Positions 29,249 through 37,891 are shown, counted from the stretch's first letter. The stretch is 64,000 nt of DNA from Methylococcus mesophilus (GCF_026247885.1 NZ_CP110921.1:3727501-3791500), one strand, 5' to 3'. Notes: a model not told the origin generated them from the letters alone. Numbers and translations: made by a program.

Positions 29249-29659
29249 ATGCTGGAAGATATAAAAATCAACACAAAAGTGCAACTCACGGCTCTATGGA
29301 CTGCGTTCATGTTTCTCTACATTTATGTTGATTATTTCCATTTGTATATGCCGGGTTCCATAAGAAATATCCTGGCAGGAAAAATGTTTGTATTTGACAT
29401 TACACAAGGCGTTCTATTGACAGGACTGGCCTCGGTGACGATTCCAGCTCTAATGATTTTCCTCTCCGTTGTCTTGACAGCTAAAGTCAATCGCTGGACA
29501 AACATAATCGTGGCCACAGTTTATATTCCATATACGTTGTTCAATCTGGCAGGTGAGGCTTGGATGCATATGGTGTTTGGCGCTGTTGTAGAAGTCATTC
29601 TGCTCTCCCTGATTATCAGTTATGCGTGGAAATGGCCTCGCCAAGGTAGTGAACCATAG
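29249..29659 (+). CDS. DUF6326-like membrane protein
   Basis: The 136-residue protein begins MLEDIKINTKVQLTALW and has four membrane segments (YIYVDYF region, VLLTGLASVTIPALM, a third around IIVATVYIPYTL, and the last ending SYAWKWP). This is the pattern of DUF6326 proteins of unknown function. The start at 29249 has AAGGA 8 bases upstream and fits the family; an earlier ATG at 29108 would fuse it to a fragment of a paralogue. Confidence 0.7.
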   Translation: MLEDIKINTKVQLTALWTAFMFLYIYVDYFHLYMPGSIRNILAGKMFVFDITQGVLLTGLASVTIPALMIFLSVVLTAKVNRWTNIIVATVYIPYTLFNLAGEAWMHMVFGAVVEVILLSLIISYAWKWPRQGSEP

Positions 29660-29714
29660 CAACCGCTTCCACTGGACGGCGTCGCTGACGCGCCGCCGCC
29701 ATTGAAGCTGGCCG

Positions 29715-29969
29715 ATGGTCATAAAACCAACATCAATAATTTTTCTGGCGTTGTCAGTCTTGCTGGAAATGCCAATTGCAATGATTTACGTGGCACGCTT
29801 TTCGCTTTATCGGATAAATCATTGGGCGAATATTGCCGCTGTCGCTGTTACGTTTTTATTTGTTGTGGGCGGGGGGCACACATCCCTCTAACATTTTCTT
29901 TGCAGGCGTGAGGGAATGGGAATTTTATATATCGCATGGCTTGCTTGGAAATGGAAAATTAACGAATAA
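29715..29969 (+). pseudogene. C-terminal fragment of a DUF6326-like membrane protein
   Basis: From the ATG at 29715 the frame reads LSVLLEMPIAMIYVARF and YRINHWANI, the third and fourth helices of the same family. A stop at 29889 interrupts it; a neighbouring frame then gives NIFFAGVRE, and the first frame resumes with GILYIAWLAWKW, the usual family ending. Two compensating frameshifts explain this. Together with the piece at 29108 it is one broken gene. Confidence 0.55.
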
Positions 29970-29981
29970 TTGGAGAATAGG

Positions 29982-30500
29982 ATGTCATTGCGCAAAAAAC
30001 AAAATGTTCAGCTATTTATTTTTGGCACACTCTCGGTCATCAGTAGTTACGCCTTGGCATGCCCGCCCGGATATTATCCAACCGGCGGTGATCATGTTGG
30101 CTGGCACGCTTGCGCGCCGATGAATGGTGGCATTAGCAATGAGCCGGAAAACAACGAGTCCGCAGGACAGCAAAGGTCAGAAGAACAATGGGATGAGCGC
30201 TGGGGCGCCATTGCCACTGCCGATGGCGCGATGGGTCAAGCTGTTTCCAAAAGCTCAAAGCAAGAGGCCGAGAATGAAGCGTTAGCTGATTGTACAAGCC
30301 GCGCTGGAAATCAGCCCTGTAAGCTAAAAGTCGCATACTACAACCAATGTGTTGCCCTATCTTGGGGAAGCGAAGGCAATGTTGCTGCAAGGGGGCCAGA
30401 TATTAAGGAAGTTGAGCAAAGCGCAACGGAAAAATGCTCGGAATCTTTCAGCAATTGCAAAATCTACTACTCGGCTTGCAGTCTGCCGGTGAGGAATTGA
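29982..30500 (+). CDS. Secreted DUF4189-type protein
   Basis: The 172-residue protein has a signal peptide (residues 1-26, ending YALA before CPPGYYP) and a C-terminal DUF4189-like domain (WGAIATADG, the SKQEAENEAL helix, then four cysteines in NQPCKLKVAYYNQCVALS and following). The function of the family is unknown. GGAG lies 6 bases before the ATG. Its stop overlaps the start of the second LytS kinase (TGATG), so the two are co-translated, which links an exported protein with a sensor system. Confidence 0.72.
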   Translation: MSLRKKQNVQLFIFGTLSVISSYALACPPGYYPTGGDHVGWHACAPMNGGISNEPENNESAGQQRSEEQWDERWGAIATADGAMGQAVSKSSKQEAENEALADCTSRAGNQPCKLKVAYYNQCVALSWGSEGNVAARGPDIKEVEQSATEKCSESFSNCKIYYSACSLPVRN

Positions 30501-31645
30501 TGCGCCAGCTTGAGCCGGACGATGAATCTCCTGCCGGACGCAAGAGTATCCAGTCTTTACAACTTCAGATCGAGGATGGAAGACCTCCTCGTGAATCCCT
30601 GTTTGGAGACGCCTTCAGGCTGGGAGTGGCCTACCTGCTCCTGGCTACTTTATTCTTCGGCATATCTTCATATATTCCAGGCCCGGAACCCTACAAACAT
30701 GTTCCGGCAGGTTTCGCCGGTCATTCCGTATTGGTCGAAATTATGTCTGGACTTACATCATTTTTCATCATGTCGGTTGCAGTCTGGCATCTGCGCAAAA
30801 ACAGGATGATTCACAACTTAATGATGTGCTTCTTTATATCTGCCGTCGTTTCCATAGCGGATTTCATTTCAAGAAGAGAGCTTTACATAATGCTCTATGC
30901 CACCGATAACCTGAACATGGATAATATCCAGGAGCTGTTCATGTGTTGGGCCATGTTTTTCGGCTGGTCTAGTGTGTTTCTTACGCTTTTGTACAGCTTT
31001 GATGTCAGAGATCGGGAACGCCAATTGGCAGCGGTTCGGGAAGAAGCCTTTTCCGCGCAAATGAAAGCGCTGCGCTACCAGATCAATCCGCATTTTCTGT
31101 TCAACACCCTCAACTCCATTGCCGGGCTGATCGAGGAAGGGGCAGCGACACGCGCCGAATGCATGGTGCTGTCGCTTTCGACCTTCATGCGCACCACGCT
31201 GACGCTCGACCCCATGCATGACGTATCGCTCGCCGACGAAATCGCCCTGCAGGAAGAGTATCTGGAGATCGAACGCGAGCGATTCTCCGACCGCATGACG
31301 TTCAAAATCGACATGCCGGATAGCGTGCGCAACGCACTGGTGCCCAGTCTCATCTTGCAGCCGTTGATCGAAAATGCCGTCAAGCACGGCGTCGGCGCTA
31401 CCAGCGGCCCGGTCGAAATCGTGCTTAGCGCCTACCGCGCCGCCGATCGCCTCCATATTGCCCTGGAAAACGACATGCCACACGACGACGCAAAAGAAAA
31501 TCGTCGTCCGGGTATGGGCGTCGGGCTGCGCAACGTAGAAGAGCGCTTGAGTGCCAGATTTCAAGAAGATGCACACTTTTCAGCCGGGTGTATTGCGCTC
31601 GGGCGCTACCGCGTTGCCATGGAACTACCCTGGAGGCAGGCATGA
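30500..31645 (+). CDS. LytS/YehU-type sensor histidine kinase, copy 2
   Basis: The 381-residue kinase has a different N-terminal sensor from copy 1 (four membrane segments, about residues 45-180) but a nearly identical kinase domain: NPHFLFNTLNSI (histidine about 197), LIENAVKHG and GMGVGLRNVEERL. The start is the ATG at 30500 (GAGGA 5 bases upstream) overlapping the previous stop; a longer frame from 30434 lies inside that gene. Its own stop overlaps the response regulator start. The signal is unknown; family members sense envelope or metabolite cues. Confidence 0.88.
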   Translation: MRQLEPDDESPAGRKSIQSLQLQIEDGRPPRESLFGDAFRLGVAYLLLATLFFGISSYIPGPEPYKHVPAGFAGHSVLVEIMSGLTSFFIMSVAVWHLRKNRMIHNLMMCFFISAVVSIADFISRRELYIMLYATDNLNMDNIQELFMCWAMFFGWSSVFLTLLYSFDVRDRERQLAAVREEAFSAQMKALRYQINPHFLFNTLNSIAGLIEEGAATRAECMVLSLSTFMRTTLTLDPMHDVSLADEIALQEEYLEIERERFSDRMTFKIDMPDSVRNALVPSLILQPLIENAVKHGVGATSGPVEIVLSAYRAADRLHIALENDMPHDDAKENRRPGMGVGLRNVEERLSARFQEDAHFSAGCIALGRYRVAMELPWRQA

Positions 31646-32418
31646 CGGGTCTCAATGTGCTCGTTGTGGATGACGAACCGCTTGCCCGACGCCGGTTGGT
31701 TCGCCTGCTGGGCAAACTTGATTGGGTTGGCTACATCGAACAAGCAGCCGATGTGGCGGAAGCCCGCCGCAAAATACTCGATTTGCAGCCGGACCTCCTG
31801 CTGCTGGATATTTTGATGCCCGGAGGCTCAGGTTTTGACGTGTTGGAACAATTAGGCCCGGAGCCGCCCATCGTCGTCTTCGTCACCGCCTTCGATCACC
31901 ACGCTTTGCGCGCGTTCGAAGCCAATGCCGTCGATTACCTCACCAAACCGATCGAACCTGGCCGTTTCGGGCTGGCGATGGAAAAGGCAAAATCCGCTGT
32001 CGCCGCGCGTAACCAAAGCGACCGTATCGCCGAATTGCAAGAAACCATCGCCGCCCTCAAACGCAGCCTGCGCGAACAACCCAGGCAAAACCACGAATTC
32101 TGGGTCAAGGTCCGGGGAGAACACATCCGCATCGCGCAAGAGGGCATCATCCGGTTCCAGGCCGAACGCGACTATGTGCGTATCCATGTCGCGGGGGCGG
32201 AATACCTCTACCACGAAACGCTGACGGCCCTCGAACAACGCCTGGACCCCGACAAGTTCATCCGTATCCATCGCAGTGCCATCGTGCGCTGCAGCGCCAT
32301 TGCCCGTCTCAAATCCGCTCCCTTCTCCGCATTGATTGCGGTGCTGGAAGATGGCTCGGAAATTCGTGTGGGCAGAACCTATGCCCCTGGCGTTCGCGGC
32401 AGGCTTATACAAGCTTAA
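31642..32418 (+). CDS. LytTR-family response regulator
   Basis: The 258-residue regulator has a receiver domain (VVDDEPLARRRL, phosphorylated aspartate about 56 in LLDILMP, lysine in LTKPIEP) and a C-terminal LytTR DNA-binding domain (about 150-255, FWVKVRGEHIRI, AERDYVRIH, FIRIHRSAIVR). It is the intact partner of kinase copy 2 (4-base overlap). Its target promoters are unknown; autoregulation or control of the DUF4189 gene is a fair guess. Confidence 0.9.
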   Translation: MTGLNVLVVDDEPLARRRLVRLLGKLDWVGYIEQAADVAEARRKILDLQPDLLLLDILMPGGSGFDVLEQLGPEPPIVVFVTAFDHHALRAFEANAVDYLTKPIEPGRFGLAMEKAKSAVAARNQSDRIAELQETIAALKRSLREQPRQNHEFWVKVRGEHIRIAQEGIIRFQAERDYVRIHVAGAEYLYHETLTALEQRLDPDKFIRIHRSAIVRCSAIARLKSAPFSALIAVLEDGSEIRVGRTYAPGVRGRLIQA

Positions 32419-32440
32419 GCGCCCGGTCGCGGCCTTTAGA

Positions 32441-32549
32441 AGCGGCGCGACGCTCCCCGGCGGCGGAATGAACCGAGTCGCCAATGCGGGAATCGAGGTG
32501 GTCCCGCTTGACGGACCGGGCTGCCGCCGGCTTCAGCCGGCCTCGAAGG
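32441..32549 (+). repeat. About 110-bp dispersed repeat, copy 1
   Basis: The block from AGCGGCGCGACGCTCCCCGG to TCGAAGG recurs at 34023-34132 in the same direction. The first 67 bases differ at two positions; the rest shares TTGACGGACCGGG and CAGCCGGCC with small indels. The pair brackets the HxlR/MAPEG genes. The element has no coding potential. Confidence 0.7.
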
Positions 32550-32802
32550 AGGACAGGAGGACGACACCGGTAGCCCCCCGAAGCCGAACCCAGGAGCCTG
32601 TCGGGCTTTCCGGTCTTCCAGGAGACGGTACGACGCCATAGTGTTCGGCGGTGAATCGGCGGGCAAATGCCGCTGAAGGCGTTTAGCATTGAACAGCCCT
32701 GATCGCCCTGTAACGCTTGCGCGAAGGCTTCCAGATTCTCGGCCGAATGGCGAAACGGACCTCTTACCGGTGCTGCTGCTTCGCTCGGCCGTGGACTCAG
32801 CC
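32550..32802. other. Intergenic stretch without a recognised gene
   Basis: Between the repeat and the HxlR gene I see no plausible start with a ribosome site, no RNA gene and no strong hairpin. It may hold the decayed edge of an inserted segment. Confidence 0.4.
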
Positions 32803-33222
32803 CTATGATGTCTGCCGCACTCGCGCCGCTTCCTTCAATTCGGCGATGAGTTGTTGCGGTTCCTCATCGTAACGGCGCATGAGGTCCGGCGGTGCCGCTG
32901 TATTGTTGTCGTACGTTGCACTCCAACGGCTGATTTCAAGCAGAACAGGCACCAAGTCGAGCGCTTTTTCCGTGAGCTCATAGAAGAACTGGCGCTTATC
33001 TTCGGCGTTTTGTTTGCGGATGACGAGCCCGTCCGCCTCCATTTTCCGGAGCCGCGCAGCCAGAATGTTGCTGGCTATGCCTTCCTTGGAGGCTCTCAAG
33101 TCTCGATAGTGCCGTTTGCCGCTTAGCATCAAGTCGCGGAGTACGAGCAATGTCCACCGGTCTCCGAACACTTCGAGAGCGTAGTCGATTGGGCATCTTG
33201 CGTTCAGCTTAACTTTAGCCAT
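32803..33222 (-). CDS. HxlR-family transcriptional regulator
   Basis: The 139-residue winged-helix regulator has the HxlR signature: conserved cysteine in NARCPIDYALEVFGDRWTLL, LRDLMLSGKRHYRDL, and SNILAARLRKMEADGLV. HxlR proteins often sense electrophiles or oxidants through that cysteine. The start is the ATG at 33222 (MAKVKL); the longer frame upstream runs through the operator. It is divergent from the MAPEG gene across an inverted repeat. Confidence 0.9.
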   Translation of the reverse strand: MAKVKLNARCPIDYALEVFGDRWTLLVLRDLMLSGKRHYRDLRASKEGIASNILAARLRKMEADGLVIRKQNAEDKRQFFYELTEKALDLVPVLLEISRWSATYDNNTAAPPDLMRRYDEEPQQLIAELKEAARVRQTS

Positions 33223-33233
33223 CCGCTCAAATA

Positions 33234-33281
33234 ACTTGCAATATGAAACTGATCTAGGATAATTGGTTGCGTATTGCAAGT
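33234..33281. promoter_or_regulatory. Inverted repeat between HxlR and MAPEG genes
   Basis: ACTTGCAATA (33234-33243) and TATTGCAAGT (33272-33281) are perfect 10-bp inverted repeats with 28 bases between them, 12 bp upstream of the HxlR start. The layout suggests two operator half sites for the divergent regulator, controlling both genes. Confidence 0.6.
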
Positions 33282-33421
33282 ATCTGTCGGCAACAGGTCT
33301 TTTTGCAAGCAAAGCACTGGCAATTCTGTCTTGCCGTGGACGGCCATGCAGCGCGCGTTGCTCCGGCGCAATCTGGAGAGGCGCACAAGGCTTTCAGTCT
33401 GCGACCACTTGGAGATTACCT

Positions 33422-33970
33422 ATGTCATCGATAAATTCTGCAGCTCCAGAGATCCCGTTGTCCCGGATTTACACCGCTCCGGGCATCATTATCGGATCCG
33501 TCCTGGCATGGATTTCTTGGGCGGTAGCAGGGGCACACCATTACGTTCAACCCGAGTCGCTTATTCCTTCCATGGCGGCGCTCATGATCCTGACGGCATC
33601 GGTGTGGCTCGTCATGGTTGTCGTCCGTAACGTGGCGGTGATCCGAGGGCTCGCTTCCGTTCGGTATTTCGCTGATTACAAGTCAGATCTGCCAACCGAC
33701 GATCGTCTAGAACGTCCCGCGCGGACGTTCAATAATCTTATGCAAGTACCGACGCTCTTTTACGTCGTTTGTATCTTGATGTTGGTCACAAAGAGTACCG
33801 ACAACGTTCAAGTCATCCTCGCATGGACGTTCGTGGTGCTTCGGTGGTTCCATGCGGCTATCTATATGGCTCTTAATTGGGTGCCCTATCGTTTCGCAGT
33901 CTGGGCGGCTAGCTGCATAGTCCTCGGCGTGATCTGGTTCCGTTTCGCGGGGCAAACCTCCTTTGGTTAA
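33422..33970 (+). CDS. MAPEG-like membrane protein
   Basis: The 182-residue protein has four membrane segments. ERPARTFNNLMQVPTLFYVV and FVVLRWFHAAIYMALNWVPYR fit the MAPEG family (membrane-associated eicosanoid/glutathione metabolism proteins). A glutathione-dependent detoxifying role is possible but unproven in bacteria. It starts at an ATG behind GGAG and is divergent from the HxlR regulator, which probably controls it. Confidence 0.75.
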   Translation: MSSINSAAPEIPLSRIYTAPGIIIGSVLAWISWAVAGAHHYVQPESLIPSMAALMILTASVWLVMVVVRNVAVIRGLASVRYFADYKSDLPTDDRLERPARTFNNLMQVPTLFYVVCILMLVTKSTDNVQVILAWTFVVLRWFHAAIYMALNWVPYRFAVWAASCIVLGVIWFRFAGQTSFG

Positions 33971-34022
33971 TTGTCGCGTCATCGATGCGATACACGCGCA
34001 GTGGTCAGTTGGTTTCCGCCTT

Positions 34023-34132
34023 AGCGGCGCGACGCTCCCCGGCGGCGGAATGAACCGAGGCGCCAATGCGGGAATCGAGGTGATCCCGCATTGGAGAGGA
34101 TTGACGGACCGGGTTTCAGCCGGCCTTGAAGG
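34023..34132 (+). repeat. About 110-bp dispersed repeat, copy 2
   Basis: This is the second copy of the element at 32441-32549, in the same direction. Its end overlaps the last 17 bases of the membrane protein gene at 34116, so the element probably supplied that gene's present stop codon. Confidence 0.7.
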
Positions 34133-34559
34133 TGGAGCGGAGGACGATTACGGCGGCCCGGCCGAAGCCGTAGCTGGTGAGGGTCACGCTGGCGACGGCG
34201 TACAGTCCGAAGGCCGCCTGCGCCGAGTTGCCCGGCGCGGGTGGCGCATCCAGGGCGGGAAAGATCGCCTGGAGCAGGAATGCGCTGGGGTTGGTGAAGG
34301 CGCCGATCACCATGGCCCAGCAGACCGGGCGGGGCAGGGATATCTTCGCGGCATGGAAGCCGAACAGCAGGGCGCTCATCAGCAGCAGATCCAGATGCGC
34401 CTGCACCAGACGGGTGAATTTGCCCGCAAAGAGGGAAGGCAGCAGGGGCAGGCCGAAATTCAGCCCGACCAGGCACCAGGCCAGGATCAGGGCCAGCAGC
34501 AGCCACAGGGCGGCGCCTCTGAGCAACAGGGGGGTCTCTGGAGCGTGGGACATCGTCAT
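34116..34559 (-). CDS. Four-helix membrane protein of unknown function
   Basis: The 147-residue protein has four hydrophobic segments and a conserved-looking KFTRLVQAHLDLLLMSALLF after the first. It is remotely like hydroxylaminobenzene mutase-type small membrane proteins, but I would not assign that role. The ATG at 34559 or 34553 may be used. The last codons lie in the dispersed repeat. It is divergent from the AraC regulator at 34723. Confidence 0.65.
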   Translation of the reverse strand: MTMSHAPETPLLLRGAALWLLLALILAWCLVGLNFGLPLLPSLFAGKFTRLVQAHLDLLLMSALLFGFHAAKISLPRPVCWAMVIGAFTNPSAFLLQAIFPALDAPPAPGNSAQAAFGLYAVASVTLTSYGFGRAAVIVLRSTFKAG

Positions 34560-34722
34560 CCTCTGGTTTTCGCCAAAACATTCTTGCCGAGTATGGATGG
34601 TCTTTTGATCATTCGCTTGGCTGAAACGGAACCAGCGCTTGACTGAAACGGAAGCCCGGCGATTTTTATTGGTAATGCCCGGATATACGATTCACCTTCA
34701 ATTCAATAACAGGAGCGGGGCC

Positions 34723-35682
34723 ATGGCGAATCCCATCCCTAATGGATTCAAGCTGTCGACTGCGGAAGTTGCACCCCGCGACAGGTACGGCTGGCTTATG
34801 GATGTGATCAGGCGTGAGTACGTCAAGGTGGAAGTACGGCCCCCTGGAGACGGGGAGCTGTACAACGAGATGACGATTTATCCGTGGAAGGATAGTCGCC
34901 TGTCCGTGATCCGCTCCCGCCCGATTGGCATCGAACGGCTCCCCGGTGAACCGCATCGGGTGGATCAGGACGCCTACTTTGCCGTAGTGTTGCTTGCCGG
35001 CCGCTATTCGCTGGAGCAGCAGGGGAAAAGTGTGCTCCTCCGGCCGGGCGACCTGACGCTTTACGATGCCACGAGGCCGCACCGCATCGAATGTCCGGCG
35101 AATTTCGCAAAGCTCATCGTTTCCATCCCACGGACCATCCTCGGAGGACGGGTTCCCGGGATCGAGCATTGCACCGCCTTACGCGTCCCCGGTGATCGAG
35201 GATTGGGTGCGGTGGCGTCGAGTTTTATCCGCGCGGCAGCGTCTCAGGCCGGGCAGTTGACGCCTGATGAATTCCAACAACTTTCGGGACATACGCTCGA
35301 TCTGCTGGCGGCGGCATTCGCGTCGTTACCTTCCGGAACACCCCGCGTCGCGCGGGAGCGGTCCGTTTCGCTTGCCCTCGCGAAGGATTTCATCGAGCGG
35401 CATCTGGCCGATCCGGATCTGAATGCCGCCGGCATAGCCTGCGGTGTGGGTTTGTCAGCCCGTTACATCCGCGAGCTTTTTCTGGAGGAAGGTACCTCTC
35501 CCATGCGCCACGTGTGGCGCCGCCGGTTGGAGAATTGCCGTAGAGACTTGCTCGATGCGAGACATGCCGGGCGCCATGTGTCAGAAATTGCGTTTCGTTG
35601 GGGATTCAACGACGCCTCGCATTTCAGCCGTACATTCAAGAGGCACTTTGGCTGTTCGCCTCGTGAATACCGGGGGAATTAA
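34723..35682 (+). CDS. AraC-family regulator with cupin-like sensor
   Basis: The 319-residue protein has an N-terminal ligand domain of the AraC-binding-like type (PGDLTLYDATRPHRI) and two C-terminal helix-turn-helix motifs (DLNAAGIACGVGLSARYIREL and VSEIAFRWGFNDASHFSRTF). The ATG at 34723 has AGGAG 7 bases upstream; an earlier in-frame start at 34639 lacks one. The most likely target is the divergent membrane protein gene. Confidence 0.88.
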   Translation: MANPIPNGFKLSTAEVAPRDRYGWLMDVIRREYVKVEVRPPGDGELYNEMTIYPWKDSRLSVIRSRPIGIERLPGEPHRVDQDAYFAVVLLAGRYSLEQQGKSVLLRPGDLTLYDATRPHRIECPANFAKLIVSIPRTILGGRVPGIEHCTALRVPGDRGLGAVASSFIRAAASQAGQLTPDEFQQLSGHTLDLLAAAFASLPSGTPRVARERSVSLALAKDFIERHLADPDLNAAGIACGVGLSARYIRELFLEEGTSPMRHVWRRRLENCRRDLLDARHAGRHVSEIAFRWGFNDASHFSRTFKRHFGCSPREYRGN

Positions 35683-35709
35683 GCATCCGGGGCGCAAATC
35701 CTGCGGAGG

Positions 35710-35734
35710 GAGCCGCGGTGTCCTGTGGCGGCTC
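35710..35734. terminator. Hairpin between convergent genes
   Basis: GAGCCGC (35710-35716) and GCGGCTC (35728-35734) form a 7-bp stem with an 11-base loop in the 89-bp gap between convergent genes. There is no T run, so termination is only suggested by position. Confidence 0.3.
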
Positions 35735-35771
35735 TTCCGGCGCCCTGAAAGTTGGCGGCACCGCCTATTTC

Positions 35772-36881
35772 TCAGCCATTGGCGGTAACGGGAACGCGCC
35801 GCTCCCCTGTGACGAAGGCGATGTTCGCGTAGCGCCCGTCGCCTTCGCGGCCCTGGAACAGACTCACGGCGATCAGCCATACGCGTACGATGTTGCCCGG
35901 CAGCGGGCCGCCGATGTACTCCAGATAGTCCCGGTAGACGTTCCTCTCTTCGTCGAACCATCGGCCCAGGCCCTCGCTGCCGGAACGGATCACCACATGG
36001 GTTTCGCGCGCGGTCCAGGTGGGGATCGGGCAGCGGTAGCCGGTGCCGACCGGGAGCTCGGCGCTCCAGTAATAGGTGATGTCCTGGCCGTTGTCGAATT
36101 CCACGGCGATGCTGAGATAGTCGTGGGTCGGCAGGGTGTCTTCGCGGACCGCCGAGGGCAGTCGGTCCATCCGCCAGGCCCAGCGCAGGCGGGTGTCCGG
36201 CGACAGCGGGAGCACGATGTCCTTTTGCAGCAATCCCACGTCGCGGTGGGTATGGCAGCAGATGGCGGGCTTTTCCTCCGGCGTCCGGCAGGGCCGGTAG
36301 ATTTCGGCCGGTCCCGCGAACCACAGGTAGTTCCAGCCCGGCGGTGTTTCGATGGGGTGGGTCAGGCGGTCGATTTCGGAGGCGACCAGTCCTTCCACGT
36401 CGCCGATTTCCGCCAGTTTGTTCAGCCCTTCCAGCGGCGCCTTTCGCCAGCGCAGGATCAGCACGGCCAGGGTTCCCGAGGCTTGCAGATACGCTTCGTC
36501 CGGGGTGGCCAGCCCGCCGGTCCGGGTCGACCATTCGCCGGGGAAGTAGCTGGCCAGATAAAGCCGGCCGGAGCGTTCGGCCGTGAAGCTGTGGCTAGCC
36601 CGGGTGCCGCGGAATATTTCTCCGTCCGCGCCGATGCGGAACCACAACTGGAAGTCCGCGCCGAACCAGAAATCCGCGCCCTGCAGCTGGGTCTTGCCCA
36701 CGGCGAAACTGGTGACGGATTCGCCCTCGGCCAGATCGATGCCGGTGTCCAGCCAGGGTTTGCGGTCGCACGGCACGTCGACGAAGCTGTGTTCGGCCAG
36801 TTCCTCCTTCGGCAGCCGCTCGAGCAAGGTTTCGAAGCGGCTGCGGAAATCGGCTGGGTCCAGTGCATGAATGTCGTTCAT
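35772..36881 (-). CDS. DUF3047-like protein
   Basis: The 369-residue protein has an N-terminal beta-rich part (DTGIDLAEGESVTSFAVG, WFRIGADGEIFRG) like PA-IL-type lectin or envelope domains, and a C-terminal half like DUF3047 (RLRWAWRMDRLP, DYLSIAVEFDNG, RETHVVIRSG). It has no signal peptide. The function is unknown. The start is the ATG at 36881 behind GAGGAT. It is divergent from an AraC regulator that may control it. Confidence 0.72.
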   Translation of the reverse strand: MNDIHALDPADFRSRFETLLERLPKEELAEHSFVDVPCDRKPWLDTGIDLAEGESVTSFAVGKTQLQGADFWFGADFQLWFRIGADGEIFRGTRASHSFTAERSGRLYLASYFPGEWSTRTGGLATPDEAYLQASGTLAVLILRWRKAPLEGLNKLAEIGDVEGLVASEIDRLTHPIETPPGWNYLWFAGPAEIYRPCRTPEEKPAICCHTHRDVGLLQKDIVLPLSPDTRLRWAWRMDRLPSAVREDTLPTHDYLSIAVEFDNGQDITYYWSAELPVGTGYRCPIPTWTARETHVVIRSGSEGLGRWFDEERNVYRDYLEYIGGPLPGNIVRVWLIAVSLFQGREGDGRYANIAFVTGERRVPVTANG

Positions 36882-36999
36882 GGAAATCCTCAGGGCAGTG
36901 GTTTGCAAATTGAGGTCTCGGCGTCATCATGTCGGCGCCGGCTGACCAGCGCCGGAAATTTTATGGGCCTTTCTCCGACAAGACTTGCACAAACCGGCT

Positions 37000-37770
37000 A
37001 TGCGCAAGCTTTATCCCGCACATTCGCAGCTTTATTTGGGGCCGGGGCGGGCGCTGTATTGCGGCCCGATCCAGCGCCTCGAGACTCACGTCTACGGCGC
37101 CGCTGTCCTCCATGTCGGGATCTATCGTCCGTTCCGCATCCGTCTCGCCGGCGGCGCATGGCGCGCGGCGTCCTGCGCCATCGTGCCCGCGGGGATCAGC
37201 CATGCCTTGGACTTGGCGGGCGGGGTGCACGGCAAGCTGTTCGTGGAAAAGGACGGCGCCGATGCGCCGGGCTTGTACCACCGGTTTCCCCATCCGGAGA
37301 CGGCGGCGAGGTTTTTCGAGGATGCGGAAGCGGTTGAGTGCTTCCGCCGGATTTACGAGGAGGACCCCGGCCGGGCTTCCGTCGAGGAGCGGCTGAACCG
37401 GCTGCTGGCGTGCCCGGAGCGGCGCCCGTGGGCGCCGGACGCCCGCATCCGCCAAGTGGTCGAGCTGATCGGGCGGGAGCCGGACCGGAATTTTTCCCAG
37501 GAGGAACTGGCGGCCCGGATCGGCTTGTCGCCCTCGCGGTTCCTGCATTTGTTCCGCCAGCAGACCGGCTTGCCCTACCGGCGCTTCCGCCAGTGGAAGC
37601 GCATGATGTCCGCCTTCGCTCTGCTGCATGCCACCGACAGCCTGACCCGCGCCGCTCTTGATGCCGGCTACGCGGACGCGACCCATTTCAGCCACAGCTT
37701 CCGCGCTACCTTCGGCGTGAATCCGGCGCCGGTGTTCCGCACACTGGGCCGGTTCGAGATGGGGCCGTGA
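37000..37770 (+). CDS. AraC-family transcriptional regulator
   Basis: The 256-residue protein has an N-terminal cupin-type sensor and a C-terminal double helix-turn-helix (SQEELAARIGLSPSRFLHLF and RAALDAGYADATHFSHSF). The ATG at 37000 follows an in-frame TTG at 36985. The 118-bp gap to the divergent DUF3047-like gene suggests a shared control region. Confidence 0.87.
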   Translation: MRKLYPAHSQLYLGPGRALYCGPIQRLETHVYGAAVLHVGIYRPFRIRLAGGAWRAASCAIVPAGISHALDLAGGVHGKLFVEKDGADAPGLYHRFPHPETAARFFEDAEAVECFRRIYEEDPGRASVEERLNRLLACPERRPWAPDARIRQVVELIGREPDRNFSQEELAARIGLSPSRFLHLFRQQTGLPYRRFRQWKRMMSAFALLHATDSLTRAALDAGYADATHFSHSFRATFGVNPAPVFRTLGRFEMGP

Positions 37771-37814
37771 ATTGCGCAAGGCTCGCATAATGGGTACCTG
37801 TCCCCCGGTATATC

Positions 37815-37844
37815 CAGAAAGCCGGCAAAAACCTCGGCTTTCTG
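37815..37844. terminator. 10-bp perfect hairpin before the transporter gene
   Basis: CAGAAAGCCG and CGGCTTTCTG pair perfectly around a 10-base loop, 44 bp after the AraC stop and 47 bp before the transporter start. It may end AraC transcription or fold in the transporter leader. No T run follows. Confidence 0.4.
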
Positions 37845-37891
37845 ACAAGAGGCGCTCGGCAGTTTTCCGAATCGCAGTGTTTTAGAGGCTT

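Noticed and set aside
32405-32689. Minus-strand frame across the 110-bp repeat
   Set aside because: It has no ribosome site and is broken by the repeat; it is a product of GC bias.
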